Made by a program: the position numbers and the translations under genes. A stretch of 64,000 nt of DNA from Amoebidium appalachense (Eukaryota > Ichthyosporea): contig CAVNZM010000012.1 in NCBI GenBank assembly GCA_963693365.1, forward strand, positions 3,162,001 to 3,226,000. The letters run 5' to 3'. This document shows positions 1 through 11,628 of the stretch, piece after piece. The number at the start of each line of letters is the position of its first letter. The first letter of the stretch is position 1. The notes under the pieces are model-generated. The model was not told where the DNA came from. It worked only from the letters and a program-made list of their open reading frames with translations, and searched no databases.

Positions 1-2
1 TT

Positions 3-1063
3 ACGAGCGCAGCTGGGTATGACGGTTGGGTGGAGGAGCTGGCCCGTCTGGCTCGTGACCATGGCCACTTTGACGGTCTGGTGGAAGAGAATGGGCTCCC
101 CCGGCGTGCTAGGTTGGAGGGGTGGCACAACGAGCTTCAAACCTACACTAATGAGCAGCGCTTGAACTTGAACGAGTCCCTCAGGAAGGTACGAGGAATG
201 TTATAGCAGGACCCAGCCCCTCCCCCCTTTTTTCTCCATTGAGGCCCCCCCCCCCACCCTTCCCCTATCCCCCCTTCCCCCCCCTTCCCCCATCACACAC
301 ACACCCCGTTCTTTATGGGTTTTCTGTTTGAATGTTTTTTTCGTTTTTGGTTTTGGCTTTATTGCTCCTTTGTTTCTCACTTTTTTTTAACTCTACTCAA
401 CTACAACACGCACGACAAACAGGTGCTGCATGTCCCGTTTCCCATCGTTCCACCCTTTTGTACCTTGGCCCCCTTTCCCCCTCCTCCCCCTCCCCCCTTT
501 TTCTACCTTTTTGACACACCCTCCCTTCGTCCGTCCCTCCCCACCCTCTCGTTCCCCTTCCCAAACAACTCCTACCCCACCCAACCCTTACAGCTTCCAA
601 CTTCCACCACTTTATTGACTCATCGATACTTTCTGCACAGGTTTTCGAGCATTTCTTGAACACACAGACGGAGGATGAGCCAGACGTTGTTCGGAGAATT
701 CGACAGCTGTCTTGGTCTGAGATTCTGAGGCAGCTGGAGGCTTCTGCCCCCGAGGAACACAACGGGGGGTCTTTCATACCCGACCACTACCAGCTGGGTT
801 GCATCGTCAAGGTTATCCTCGACAAACGTAAGTAACTGCTGTTCTATCTGCAAATGCTTACCAGGTCCGACAGCCACGGTGTTTACATCAAAAGGAGTTG
901 TTTTCAAAATCTATATGGGAGAGAAAAGGGGGGAGGGGAACGGGCTGGGCAGGCATTGAGGGGGGTGTCGGGGGGGGGGGGGGGGGGGGGGGATCTTGAG
1001 GGGGGGGGGGGGGTTTCCTTTTTTTTTTTTTTGTGTGTTTTTGGTGTGTGTGTTTGTGTGTGT

Positions 1064-1106
<43 letters not shown>

Positions 1107-1181
1107 GGGGGAATACCTATGTCACGGTGTCGAGGTTGCCATGTTTGCTGAGTGGCTTTATTTTGGAGAAGAAATACGGGG

Positions 1182-1212
<31 letters not shown>

Positions 1213-2190
1213 TTGGTTTGTAAGTTTATGTGTGTGTGCAATTGATGGGGAGAGGGGTATGGAGTTTTGGTGGCTGGAAGATGGAGAGAGGATAGAGAGA
1301 AGAGAGGCTAGAGAAAGCTCGCGCGCGCGTGTGTGTGTATGTCGTATGTATGGCTCACATTCTGATCCATTTCTGTTACCGTTATCCTGTGTGACTGTTG
1401 CTTTTGTCTCCCCCCCCCCCCCCCCCCCATCTCCTCCTTCCCCCCTCCTCCCCTCCCCCCTCCCTCCCTCCCCTCCCCTCCCCTCCCCTCCCCTCCCCTC
1501 CCCACCCAACACACACACACACACACACACTCACACTCACACTCACACTCACGCTGCACACTGCACACTGCACACAACACACACAGAATCCCCACTCAAG
1601 TGCTTTCTTTGCATTTCCCTTCGTTGAATGCTTGTTTCTTAAACAACTACTTAGGTCTTGCTCAATGACAGCGTGACACCACAGACTGCATAATTCACAC
1701 CCACATGCATGCACACACAGAGTCACTTCTAACAGTGTGCCCATACAGAAAAAGGAGGGCGGCCAATACACCGATGTCGCAGCTAGAACGTGCCTTCTTA
1801 ATGCCGTGCATGAATACAATGATCTGCTTCGCAAACACCCCAGCAAGTCCAAAGAGGGTGCCATCTGCCCAGACGATGCCCCTTTCCTTGAAGTCCAGTT
1901 CGTTAAGACTGTGAAGGACTCGTTCATCAAGCCGGGCAGGGCTAAGAAGCACGAGGCTGCTGAGGACCCCAAGACCCCCCTCGACATATTTGCCTCCTCC
2001 GTTGACTCCCACGTCCGTTTCTATACTGGCCAGGTCCTCCCCCCCCCCCCCCCCTGTTAACACCCCCCCCCCCCCCCCCCCCCTTTTCCCCAAACATCTC
2101 CTCCTCCTCCTCCTCCTCCTGTCGTCTTTATTTTTGATGTCCCCTGCCTCCCCCCCCCCCCCCCCTCCCCCCCCCCCCCCCCCCACCTAC

Positions 2191-2274
<84 letters not shown>

Positions 2275-3042
2275 CACACACAAACACACACTATACCCAC
2301 TCAAATGGTGTCTATCCCTTGCTTTTCGTTGAATGCTAACACGGGTTTCCTTCGCTTTCCCCTCATTGAGTGCTAACACTTAACCCCCCCCCCCCCCCCA
2401 ACACTTAACCCCCCCCCCCCCCCCCCCTCTCCAAAAAAAAAAACAAAAAAAAACACCCACCCACCCACCCACCCACCCAACCCTTGAGAATGTGCACTGC
2501 TCAATTCACACGGCACACACACACACCAGATCTATAAGTGGAGGATGGCCCCCGTCGGCACTACTAAGAGCGAGAAAGTGGCTGAGAGCACCCTTGGGTC
2601 GTCAGCCGCTGCTGGTACCAAGACAACTGGCATCACGTTATTGGACATGGACAACGCGCGCATGGATCGCTTCGGTGAAGTAATCAGAGAGGGATTGAGT
2701 TCTATGGGTGAACAAATGTCGGCTTTCGGTACGGAGGTTCGTGAGGCACTGACAGATGCCAGCGGTGAGATGTCCCGCGCCATTGGCTCCTCGGCACTTA
2801 CCATTGGCCTGCTCACCCTCTACGGCAGGCAGCAAATGCAGGGCAGAGACGCACAGCAATATCTTCTTTTTTTCGGCGTCAGCATGCCCAAGGACGGCGC
2901 AGACACGAAAAAGCAGGCAGCACAGGCCACCCCAACCCACAGTAAGACACGTGCATCGAGCGGCAGCGGATTGGGTGTTCCCCCCACCCCCTTTTCAGCA
3001 ACCGGGGCGCAGGGTGTGCAGCGCGGAGACGGGGGCCTGTGA
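3..3042 (+). CDS. Unrecognised protein, 3' part (four exons)
   Basis: I do not recognise this protein. Visible exons are 3-188, 641-827, 1749-2033 and 2530-3042; the 5' end lies outside the window and TGA at 3040-3042 ends it. The donors AAG|GTACGA, AAAC|GTAAGT and CAG|GTCCTC and the acceptors TGCACAG, CATACAG and CACACCAG are normal. Exon text is non-repetitive, rich in charged residues and helix-like (for example EELARLARDHGHFDGLVEEN and MDRFGEVIREGLSSMGEQ). It ends in a Ser/Gly/Pro-rich tail. No signal peptide or membrane helix is visible. Phases agree for introns 1 and 3. For intron 2 the best donor is phase 1, while the exon at 1749 reads from phase 0. A missed small exon, a different acceptor (1723 would fit the phase), the weaker donor at 813 or an indel could explain this. 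Helical C-terminal patches resemble those of transposon-derived DNA-binding proteins, but this is a guess only. Confidence 0.6.
962..1212 (+). repeat. Poly-G tracts
   Basis: Long runs of G, the longest about 42 bases (1064-1105), separated by short T/GT-rich stretches. They lie inside the second intron of the unrecognised gene. Confidence 0.9.
2194..2272. repeat. (CA)n microsatellite
   Basis: About 39 CA units inside the third intron of the unrecognised gene, preceded by poly-C. The intron acceptor at 2530 also sits after a short CA run ending CACACCAG. Confidence 0.95.
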
Positions 3043-3054
3043 GAAACACACACA

Positions 3055-3099
<45 letters not shown>

Positions 3100-3796
3100 C
3101 CTCTCAGTCATTGACTTACCCACAACATGGTAATGCCGACATGATGTGGAAACTACTAGGTATTGGGAGATAATTGGTTGGTTGAATATTTGTTTGGTAT
3201 TCGTTTTCACTATATATTCTCATTTAATTTTGTCGCATTTTAGGTCTGCATGGAAACTAAACCAATTTTTGTGGTCGGAATAGCTGTGCAAACATTATCA
3301 TTCGTTGATTTTCAATCATCTCCTTTGCTACGGTGCACTGATTACGTGCTATGGGCGTGTGCGGCGAGTCGCTACATATTTAGAGAGAGTCCGTAGACTT
3401 ATGCATATGGACCTTCTTCTTTTCTTTTTTCTGCAAAGGCCCAAATGCCGCTCTTTACGTGATTGGCCGATGCTATGTACTGTGTATACCCAAGGATCGA
3501 GTATTATACAGCTGTGATCCATTGTACTACTGATATGCATGTCTGGATCAGAAGGCAATATATATGGAAATTGTCAAGTACCGTCCGGTGTCTGATCATG
3601 AAGTCAACAGATTGAGCCCCCCCCCCCCCCTTCCCCCCGGGGGGGCCCCATTCGCAAACAAATCTGGCACACACAAAGACACACACACACACACACACGT
3701 GATTAATTGCGGGTGCACATGGATGAATGGCGGAACAGCGGTGGGTGCCATTGCCTAACGGGAAAATGCTGGGTGAGGGCAGGTGGGCGCCGGGCG

Positions 3797-3845
3797 TGTG
3801 TGTGTGTGTGTGTGTGTGCTGGGTCTGTGTGCACGTATGTGTGCA

Positions 3846-3886
<41 letters not shown>

Positions 3887-3895
3887 GGTCTGTGT

Positions 3896-3977
<82 letters not shown>

Positions 3978-3988
3978 GGTCTGTGTGC

Positions 3989-4069
<81 letters not shown>

Positions 4070-4076
4070 TGTGTGT
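3797..4076 (+). repeat. Composite (TG)n satellite with repeated spacer
   Basis: Long TG runs interrupted three times by GCTGGGTCTGTGTGCAC, at 3818, 3883 and 3974. The spacing is 65 and 91 bases, so this is a higher-order repeat in which the spacer was copied together with its flanking TG run. Confidence 0.85.
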
Positions 4077-4133
4077 GTGTAGGTAGGTCTGTAGGTAGGT
4101 CTGTAGGTAGCTATATCTAAGTAAAGCAGTGAT

Positions 4134-4427
4134 GTCTTTTAGATGTTGTATAGGATGGAAAGTGATTTCTGCCTGCATTGCGCTCATTATTAAAAAACGT
4201 GTGGGAACCTCAAACCCGTCAAAAACCACAGTCCCACCAAACTCTTCAGACACCCAAGCGGCCCTAGCTATGGAAACCAAGGCCTGAGAGTTCTGTAAAG
4301 CCATGTTATAGCCGGCATTTACCAGAGCCGTAACAAACCCTTCCAACAACAGCAAACATGATTGAGCAGCTGATGTTATAAACAGCATGTACAGCTTTAC
4401 AAGCTCTTCTTCTGAGGGTGGCCACAT
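4134..4427 (-). CDS. Doubtful open reading frame or exon fragment
   Basis: About 98 codons with balanced composition. The frame starts with an ATG after two in-frame stops and reads MWPPSEEELVKLYMLF onward. It then runs into CTAC and CA repeats and stays open only because those repeats lack stops. A Leu/Ala-rich middle (about residues 15-60) could be helical. No splice partner, family or promoter was recognised. It may be a degraded gene fragment or chance. Confidence 0.18.
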
Positions 4428-5285
4428 TTTCTACTAATTTCTCGCCCACTTCGAAAGATGCTGAGAAAAAAACTGAAAAAACTGAGGCAAAAGAAAAGCT
4501 GAAAATAGAAAAAACGTTCCCGAAAATGTGACAGGCCCGGCTGGGTCGCCGAGCTTGACCGGCCCGTGGCTCACGCATCTGTCCTGCCGACAGGCTGGGC
4601 GGAGGCGCCGCCGGGCCCATCGACATCTGGCCCGGGCAGCGGGCTGATCACACAGGTCCACTACACAGCTTCCGGAACCGGCCCACAGCGCACCAAGGAT
4701 GCGACCGGGAGCCCGCTGTAGGTCACCGCGGCCGTCTAGGAAACATCAGAAAGAGATTGATTACCACGCCCTTGAAAGACCATTGTGCTATGCATATGGC
4801 CTGTAGTAAACCACTATGACTCCCACTACACCCCACTGTAAGCCTTTTTGCTATCTGCTTATCGGCTTGCGCTACGCGGCCTGCGCCGCGGATCCGGCGA
4901 ACCGGACAACAACCAAACACAAGCCTTGCCTCCTTGTGTAGGATTCAGGATAGATAAGGAGGCCTTGACAACAACCGGGCCTCCACCTGGGGAGCCTCAG
5001 GAGCCAGGTGGCCTCGCTCACTCTGAAGGCTGTGCTCAGGCCACACTACTACTGATTTCTTTTCTTACCTCACTGAGGCCGCTGTGTGCAAATGTGCGAT
5101 ATTGCATATGCATGACCTGTATGTATGTACATTTATCCCAAAAAAAAATTGAAACATGCTGGTTGTAGAAACTGCTGGTATACGGCTACATTTTGGGCCG
5201 CTGGGGTGCACTTGGGATGGGGATGGGGTTTTGGTATATGTGTGTTGATTGTGTGTGTGTGTTCACGTGTGTGTTTGGGGTTGAG

Positions 5286-5316
<31 letters not shown>

Positions 5317-5319
5317 TTT

Positions 5320-5351
<32 letters not shown>

Positions 5352-5387
5352 TCGAGGACCAAGTTGCAAGTTGCAATGCGATCCGAT

Positions 5388-5788
5388 GACTGAGTCGCTT
5401 CGCGTAAATCTAAATATCTACATACATGTCTAGATTGGGAAATTTACGTATAAACCTTCCGCAATCCGATCGATTTGTTAACGTTTTAAAGTTGCATAAA
5501 ATCTAGATTGACTGCGATCCTCTTCCAGATGGACGCATCTGGAAGAAGGGGGGGGGGGGTCTTCTGGATGTCTGGGATGAGACGATTGGTCCTTGGAGCC
5601 CGACTAACGACCAATCGCCGACTAAGCTCCGACTAAATATCTCTGATCCAGTAGAATTGCGATCTACATTCTAGCTAATTCAGTTTCTAACCGAATCGAG
5701 CAGGCTTTTAGATATTTAGAGAACGACATTGGTTCTCTGAATTCGCCGAGTATTTAGATATTTAGACTCACGCAAAGCGACTCACTGT
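5388..5788. mobile_element. Possible MITE-like inverted-repeat element
   Basis: About 32-bp imperfect terminal inverted repeats at roughly 5388-5420 and 5754-5786. The left end carries GAGTCGCTTCGCG followed by TCTAAATATCT; the right end carries AGATATTTAGA then CGCAAAGCGACTC. Two smaller palindromes lie inside: an 11-bp perfect stem with a 4-base loop at 5521-5546 and a 7-bp stem at 5718-5738. There is no coding capacity. A target-site duplication was not clear, so calling it a non-autonomous DNA element is inference. Confidence 0.35.
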
Positions 5789-6246
5789 CAATATTTGTGA
5801 TATTCCGAGCTCCAATATGATTGGTTCTTGGAATTGTGTAAACAATTGGTGTCTTTGCTACATTTGATTGGTGGCTGGAACTTTTGTCGGTATTTTGATT
5901 GGTTGCTGAAGACACCTTATTCCAGGGAGCTAAAGCCCCGAAAACTTTACTTTTCGCACATGTTGAAAATTTTCTGAGGAAGTTTTTCATTTTCATCTAG
6001 ATTCTACATGACTTCTAAAACTTTTTTTTTGTGTGTGTGTGTCAATTAAATTAAAAAAACACAATAAGATAAATGGCGACATTCGGATTAACTGGACCAT
6101 ACTGCTCTGTGTAATATAAAAACCCATCAATATAAACCAGCTGAGCTCAGAGGGTTTTGAGTAGAACAAAAACTCAGAAAAATGAATCGCAGAACCCCAC
6201 GGCTATTAGTCTAGCAAGTTTTACCCGCAGGCCGCAGGTTCACTGT

Positions 6247-6329
6247 TAGCCAATCGCATTTGGTGTCCTAGCCTGGTAATCCAACCACCACTCACGTCGT
6301 GAACTTCCAGGCCGCACTCCTATAAAAAG
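6247..6329 (+). promoter_or_regulatory. Candidate CCAAT and TATA boxes of lipocalin gene 1
   Basis: TAGCCAATCGCAT at 6247-6259 and TATAAAAAG at 6321-6329, about 305 bases before the ATG. The same 13-mer lies upstream of the paralogous gene (17947-17959), where a TATAAAATG lies about 290 bases before its ATG. The match in both content and distance supports a shared promoter. The transcription start is not visible. Confidence 0.4.
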
Positions 6330-6625
6330 CACCACAAAGCAAGTCACTTTTCCATCCACCACACTGTAAATAAGCTGTGAACACGTTTTGTGCTCGGTTC
6401 TTTTTTTTCTTGTAAGTAGCCAGCTTTACAGCTCTTCGAAGGACCGTGAAACGTCCGTCGAATTTGGTGTCCAGGTTGAAATAGATCCCAGAAAATAGCC
6501 ACACGCATCTCTCAAAGTTTGCCTCGAAGACACAAAACACCATCATTACACTCTGTAGCTTGATTGTGCCCGGTTATTAATTGTTTTACACAAGAAAAAA
6601 GGGGAACTCTCAACTCGCAGCAACC

Positions 6626-9288
6626 ATGAAGGCAGCGGGGCTAACATGTGGCCTGAGCCTTTCCCTTTTGGGTCTCAGTGCCGCCCAGCAAAACGGGCAG
6701 GCTATGCCTGTAGCCAACAGCCAACCGGCAAACGATGGTAACAATAGTGAGGTGGGTGCACTCAGTGAAAACCAGTAGAACTAAGATAACAGCTTCCTTT
6801 TTGTTTTAGGAGTGTCTACTTGCTGATAAGTATCCGTGTTTGCTTTGTTCGGAATCGCCTGGTGATGGCTGTTTTATGCACCTCCTTCTGTGCATGCCTC
6901 ATGCCTTTGTTTGCCTATTGCAGTGGTACGACCTGATTGCCACTCACTTTCACTGGGCAGAAAAGTGCACGAAGCACAGCTTCCCCTATGGAAATACCCT
7001 CTTTGCCCTTTTAGCTTCGATGGAACCACTCCCTCAACCTCTCACTAACAAGCTTCTTTCTCCTCCCCACAGAGCCCAATCATCTGGGTGGACAATCTCA
7101 ACAACGTCGACAAGGTATCCAACGACCTTCTGAATGTACCAGTCGGTGTTGTTGATTTCCCAGACGACCCGGTGGCTCCTGCTGCCCCAACCGCACCCGT
7201 TCAGCCGGGTACCGTCGCACCTGCGGCACAGCCGGCCGAAAGCTCCGAGCAGTTGGTCGATCAGCCGGAGAAGATCTTCAGGAAAGTGCTTAAGGATGTC
7301 GCCTCCCTGACCAACCAGCTTGAGAATTTCCTCTCGCTCGAGCTGTTTTACAGTGATCTTCAGGCGGTAGACGCGATGAAGTTCCGTGTGCAGATGCTCA
7401 AGCAGACGGCGTTGAAACTGCGCGACGGGCGCACTAAGGAGCAGGAGATGGATTTCCTGTGCGAGATGATGGGCATCGTCAACACCGTCCAGGAATATTA
7501 CTACAGGCACGACCACGAGGCTCTCTCTGGTCCCAACATCCCCCAGTGGACGCCTCCCGAGATTCCAAAGGATTTTGACGTCAAATACTACTCGGGTGAC
7601 TGGTACAAGGTGTGTGTTCTGCTATTCTTGCACAGTGATATTCCTTGCTTTAGCCAGACACCCTCCCCACCCCCCCCCCCCCCCCCCCCCCCCCCAACCA
7701 CCACCACCACCCCGCAAAGCTATCCATGTTTGCATGTTCCTTAATGTGTGTCATGCGGTGTCCAGTATTCCCACACACTGCGCTGCGAAACACCGACTAA
7801 GTGCACTCACTCCCCCACTCGACCTCCCCTCCCCCCTTCCCCGCCAAACCCCCCCGTCTCCCTTCCTTTTTTATTTGTGGATTTCTGGTTTTGGTTTCGT
7901 TTTTTTGACGTTTTGTGTTCTGCCTTTTTATTTCTCCTCCCTAATAATTCGAACCCGGATGTACCCGTCCCCCCCCCCCCCCCCCCCCCCCCCCACCACC
8001 ACCACCACCACCACCCGTAACCCAAACCCCATCCTGTACCCTTGTCCTTCATGCGTTCCCTACCCCTCCCCCGGCCCTTCTAACACACCCTCCCTTCAGG
8101 TTGCCAGCAGCTACGTGTCATGGCGCATGCACGCCAGTGATGAACGTTGCACCATCGACACCTATGCCCAACTCCTTAACGGTACCATCGAGTACATCAG
8201 CGCTAGCGCATTCCCAGTCGCACCCGTTGTTGGTAGCATTGGTATGTACAAGCCCGGAAAGTTCCAGATCAACTACAGCCCCTACCCGAGCGCGCGCATG
8301 TGCCTCCCCCACCTCCCGCTGGGTGCTCGCCACCGGCCCCGTGACCAACAACCAATACGAATGGGCGCTTTTGAGCGACCCGTTCAAGCTCACGCCGTCC
8401 GTTCTCGTTCGCAACCCGGACAAGTTCTTCCAGTCCCAGTTTCAGGTGGTTGCGGACCTGCTCGAAAAGCAAGGTTTCACCCACCCTCTCAACATGCCAA
8501 TTAACGTCGATCAGGAGGATATGTGCACCAAGGTATTGAACGATAACGAAGAGATTGTCGGTAAACAACTCCAGCAGCAGCAACAACAGGGACAACAGCA
8601 ACCCACCGCACAAGCTGCACCCGCCACCCCCCCTCCCCAACAACCCCAGCCCGCGCCCGCCGTTAACCCTTTCCCAAATCTCGCCGCCACCCCATCCGCC
8701 TCCGCGGCACCTCCCGCAAACGACGCCGTCAATCTGTTCCCCAACCTCGCCGCCGCGGCTCCGTCTCAGGCTCAACCCCCTGCATCCCCCTCCCCGTCAG
8801 CGTCGGGGGATGACATTCCCGTTGGTGTCGCCGTTTTGAACAACGCTGCCCCCGCCCCGGCACCGATGTCCAATGATATTCCGGTTGGCGTGACGATTGT
8901 TAACCCCGATATTGCGGCACAGGGTAGCGAGGCAGCGCAAGCAAATGCGGCGGATTCCACTGATGACGAGGATGATAAGAAGAAGAAGATTGTTATCATC
9001 GCTACGTCGGTCGCCGGCGGCATCGCGCTATTGGTCGCTTTGGTCGCCGCCCTATTGGTCATGCGTCGCCGTCGCCGTGTTGCACGGGCCAATGAAAAGC
9101 ACGGGATGAACAACCCCCAGATTCCTTTGATCAACCGCAACAATAATCTGCCCAACGGGTGCGGGTATTGTCTTGAGCCTAACTGCCGTAAGCGGGAGGA
9201 GGACCACGCTACACCAATGGAGAGCAACATGAATCTCCCCGCTGAACTTAAGCCCGTGTACAGACGGGCGCCCGGATCGATGCCGTGA
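6626..9288 (+). CDS. Type I transmembrane lipocalin 1 (frameshifted)
   Basis: Exons 6626-6751, 7073-7609 and 8100-9288, both introns phase 0; about 616 residues. Order: signal peptide (MKAAGLTCGLSLSLLGLSAA), linker, Pro/Ala-rich part, helical region (about 85-195), then a lipocalin domain. The domain opens with GDWYK, the GxW signature, and ends near the conserved NQYEWALLSDPF strand. A Gln run and a Pro/Ala stalk follow, with doubled FPNLAA and DIPVGV motifs, then one membrane helix (IVIIATSVAGGIALLVALVA), a basic stop-transfer run and a cytoplasmic tail with CGYCLEPNC. Lipocalins bind small hydrophobic ligands; here the cup would face outside, tethered to the plasma membrane. The frame changes by one base in the GCGCGC stretch near 8290-8298: the upstream frame matches the paralog up to the INYSPYP region and the next frame matches from CASPTSRW. 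This is either an assembly error or a real lesion. The stop lies inside a hairpin. Confidence 0.82.
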
Positions 9289-9357
9289 ATTTGGGTGTGT
9301 GGGCGCCCGGATCGATGCCGTGAATTATCCGGGCGCCCACACACCCAAATTCACGGC
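9266..9357. repeat. Perfect 31-bp inverted repeat over the stop codon, plus direct repeat
   Basis: Arms 9282-9312 and 9327-9357 are perfect reverse complements with a 14-base loop. In addition, 26 bases at 9266-9291 are directly repeated at 9301-9326. The lipocalin stop codon (9286-9288) lies in the left arm. The mRNA would carry a very stable hairpin right at the end of translation. Confidence 0.95.
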
Positions 9358-10078
9358 GTGTGATGTAAATGGTGGTTGGTGGTTGGGTATAGTAGAATGG
9401 GGTTCTGGTTGCGTTGAAAATTGGGATGGGGGTGGATAGATATAATCAAGTTATCTAAATATGGATGAGAGCAGGCGGATGTTTTTGAGTCCTTGGATAA
9501 TATATATATATATATATATGCACATATATGTAGGCGATATGTAATATTTATTGTAACTGCTCATAATTTTCTGCAGAAAATTTCTTTTTTCTAATGTATG
9601 CAAAAAAAAATGTCAAACTTTTGAAAATGCCCTGTCCCACGTGAAGTACCATTTTTTGAAACAAGAACCGTGGCACATGTGATGGCGGGGGTCTGCGCTG
9701 TGCGCAGAATCCGAAAGAAAAATACAGATTAAATTTTATTCCGAAACCATAAAGTACTTGTTCCCCAAATGCCACTCTTTATATGATGTTTTTATGCCAC
9801 ACTGCAGGGAACACAAGCACTAGTACTTGTATACACACGGCAACATTTGATTGTGCACGTGTGGGCACATTCACACACACGCCATTTTTCTTTTCCCACT
9901 TACACACGGCACTTTAAGTGGCCTTGCTTCATCGCTCAGATGCAGTAATTGGGGGTTCTTTTTAGGGTTCCGGGTCGGGTCACATTTTATGCGATGTGAT
10001 TGAGGTGATGTGTATGTGCATTATAACTGGCGAAAGGGCAATAAATTTGATATGAAACTCAGGCTGTAGTGGGTTCAC

Positions 10079-10354
10079 AACTTACTGCATGTAACTAACT
10101 GGGTTGTAGACATAACCAATCAGTGAGAGCCTACCATTTTTGGTTGTATTCTCAACCAATATACTACAGATGCGCAGGTGGTTGAGGCGTGTGGACGGTA
10201 GGATATGAAATTTGCAAACTTACTGCATGTAACTAACTGGGTTGTAGACATAACCAATCAGTGAGAGCCTACCATTTTTGGTTGTATTCTCAACCAATAT
10301 ACTACAGATGCGCAGGTGGTTGAGGCGTGTGGACGGTAGGATATGAAATTTGCA
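10079..10354. repeat. Perfect 138-bp tandem duplication
   Basis: 10079-10216 is repeated directly as 10217-10354 with no difference seen. The unit has two CCAAT-type boxes (AACCAATCAGTG and TCAACCAATATAC) and ends GATATGAAATTTGCA. It lies immediately before a long GT/GCGT microsatellite. Confidence 0.95.
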
Positions 10355-10374
10355 GTTGGGTGGCTGGTTGGGTT

Positions 10375-10376
<2 letters not shown>

Positions 10377-10413
<37 letters not shown>

Positions 10414-10415
10414 GC

Positions 10416-10446
<31 letters not shown>

Positions 10447-10504
10447 TGCATGCGTGCGTGCGTGCGTGCGTGCGTGCGTTTATGTATATGTGTCACGGTG
10501 TGTA

Positions 10505-10544
<40 letters not shown>

Positions 10545-10590
10545 TGTGTGTGTGCGTGCGTTTGTGTGTGTGTGTGTGTGTGTGTGTGGT
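10377..10590 (+). repeat. GT / GCGT compound microsatellite
   Basis: (GT)n, then about 12 GCGT units (10427-10478), then TGTCACGGTG (10491-10500), more GT, and finally (GGT)n leading into poly-G. Confidence 0.9.
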
Positions 10591-11001
10591 GGTGGTGGTG
10601 GTGGTGGTGGTGGCGGGGGGGGGGAAAGGGGGAGTCGGGGAAGGCGGGGGGAGGGAGGGAGGGGGGGAGGGGGGGGTCAGCTAGATCACGACAAATCAGA
10701 ACAGGCCAAAAAAAAATACTGAAATATTTCAACTCGGATAATTGTTTTGCAAGTTAGATGAGGTTGGGATTAGTCATGAAGATAGTAGGGTCGGGGGGTA
10801 TGTCGGCTGTGGGGGTTTTAATGTAACGTTAGTGTTTATTGGGGGGGGAAAATGGGCTCCGTGAAGGAGGATGTAAGGAGTGCGAGGTAGGACAGGGTGG
10901 AAAGGACGGGAACAGACCGATGACTTAACGAGAATAGAGCTCTGTTATGGGATGGGAGGAGGGGGTGAGGGGGGGTGAAAATGAGCCGGTCGCCGGGGAG
11001 G

Positions 11002-11033
<32 letters not shown>

Positions 11034-11251
11034 GGGGGAGGGAGGGGAGGGGGGGGGGGGGGGGGGGGGGGGATGGCTTCTACATAGTGCCATGGTTTTC
11101 AAATAGAAAAAACTGAGAAGCTAAAACATTGTTGATAAACACTTGATCGCAGGAACACAGGCCCTGGGGGAGGAGGGGGCAGGGGGGGGGGGGTTGCGCA
11201 GCAGGGAGATGATCAAATTTTGCTGGGAAAGAAGGAAAGGAGGGGGGGGAA

Positions 11252-11288
<37 letters not shown>

Positions 11289-11551
11289 CTGGCAGTTGTG
11301 AAATATCAATTGCTGCGGTATGTGTACTGATTTTCCTCAACAAAAAAAAAAGAGGGGGGGGGGGGGGGGGGGGGGGGAGGGGGGGGGCGGAATGGGCCGG
11401 GGCCACGGGGGAAGGGGAGGGGGGGGGGGGGGGGGGGGGGTTGTAGTAAATAACATGCTGTCAGTAGGGATCATATATCAAGGCATGTTTTTTTCCTTAT
11501 CAAGACGCCACATTTGTTTATATTACACCACAGTTCGGCGATTTGACCCCC

Positions 11552-11582
<31 letters not shown>

Positions 11583-11584
11583 AC

Positions 11585-11628
<44 letters not shown>

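Larger units (their letters stand above)
3043..6625. other. Intergenic stretch without a firm gene
   Basis: Holds a CA tract (3047-3098), the composite TG satellite at 3797-4076, one doubtful minus-strand reading frame (4134-4427), a GC-rich patch (4530-4740) of unknown origin, and poly-G (5289-5350). It also holds the inverted-repeat element at 5388-5788 and three GATTGGT boxes between 5818 and 5903. No transposase, reverse transcriptase or RNA gene was recognised. Confidence 0.6.

Noticed and set aside
3504-4068. Long Cys-Val and His-Thr reading frames on both strands, here and at many other sites
   Set aside because: They are translations of (GT)n/(CA)n in which no frame has stops; they have no codon structure and cover both strands equally.
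6907-7133. Possible extra exon in lipocalin 1 intron 1 (WYDLIATHFHWAEK)
   Set aside because: A good acceptor precedes it (TATTGCAG), but no donor keeps the frame, and the simple junction 6751/7073 is already phase-consistent.
7034-7516. 160-codon minus-strand frame in lipocalin 1
   Set aside because: Antisense shadow of exon 2, which is supported by splice sites and similar domain order in the paralog.
8285-8300. Programmed +1 ribosomal frameshift in lipocalin 1
   Set aside because: No known shift motif or stimulatory structure is visible, and the site is an error-prone GC repeat; a base error is simpler.
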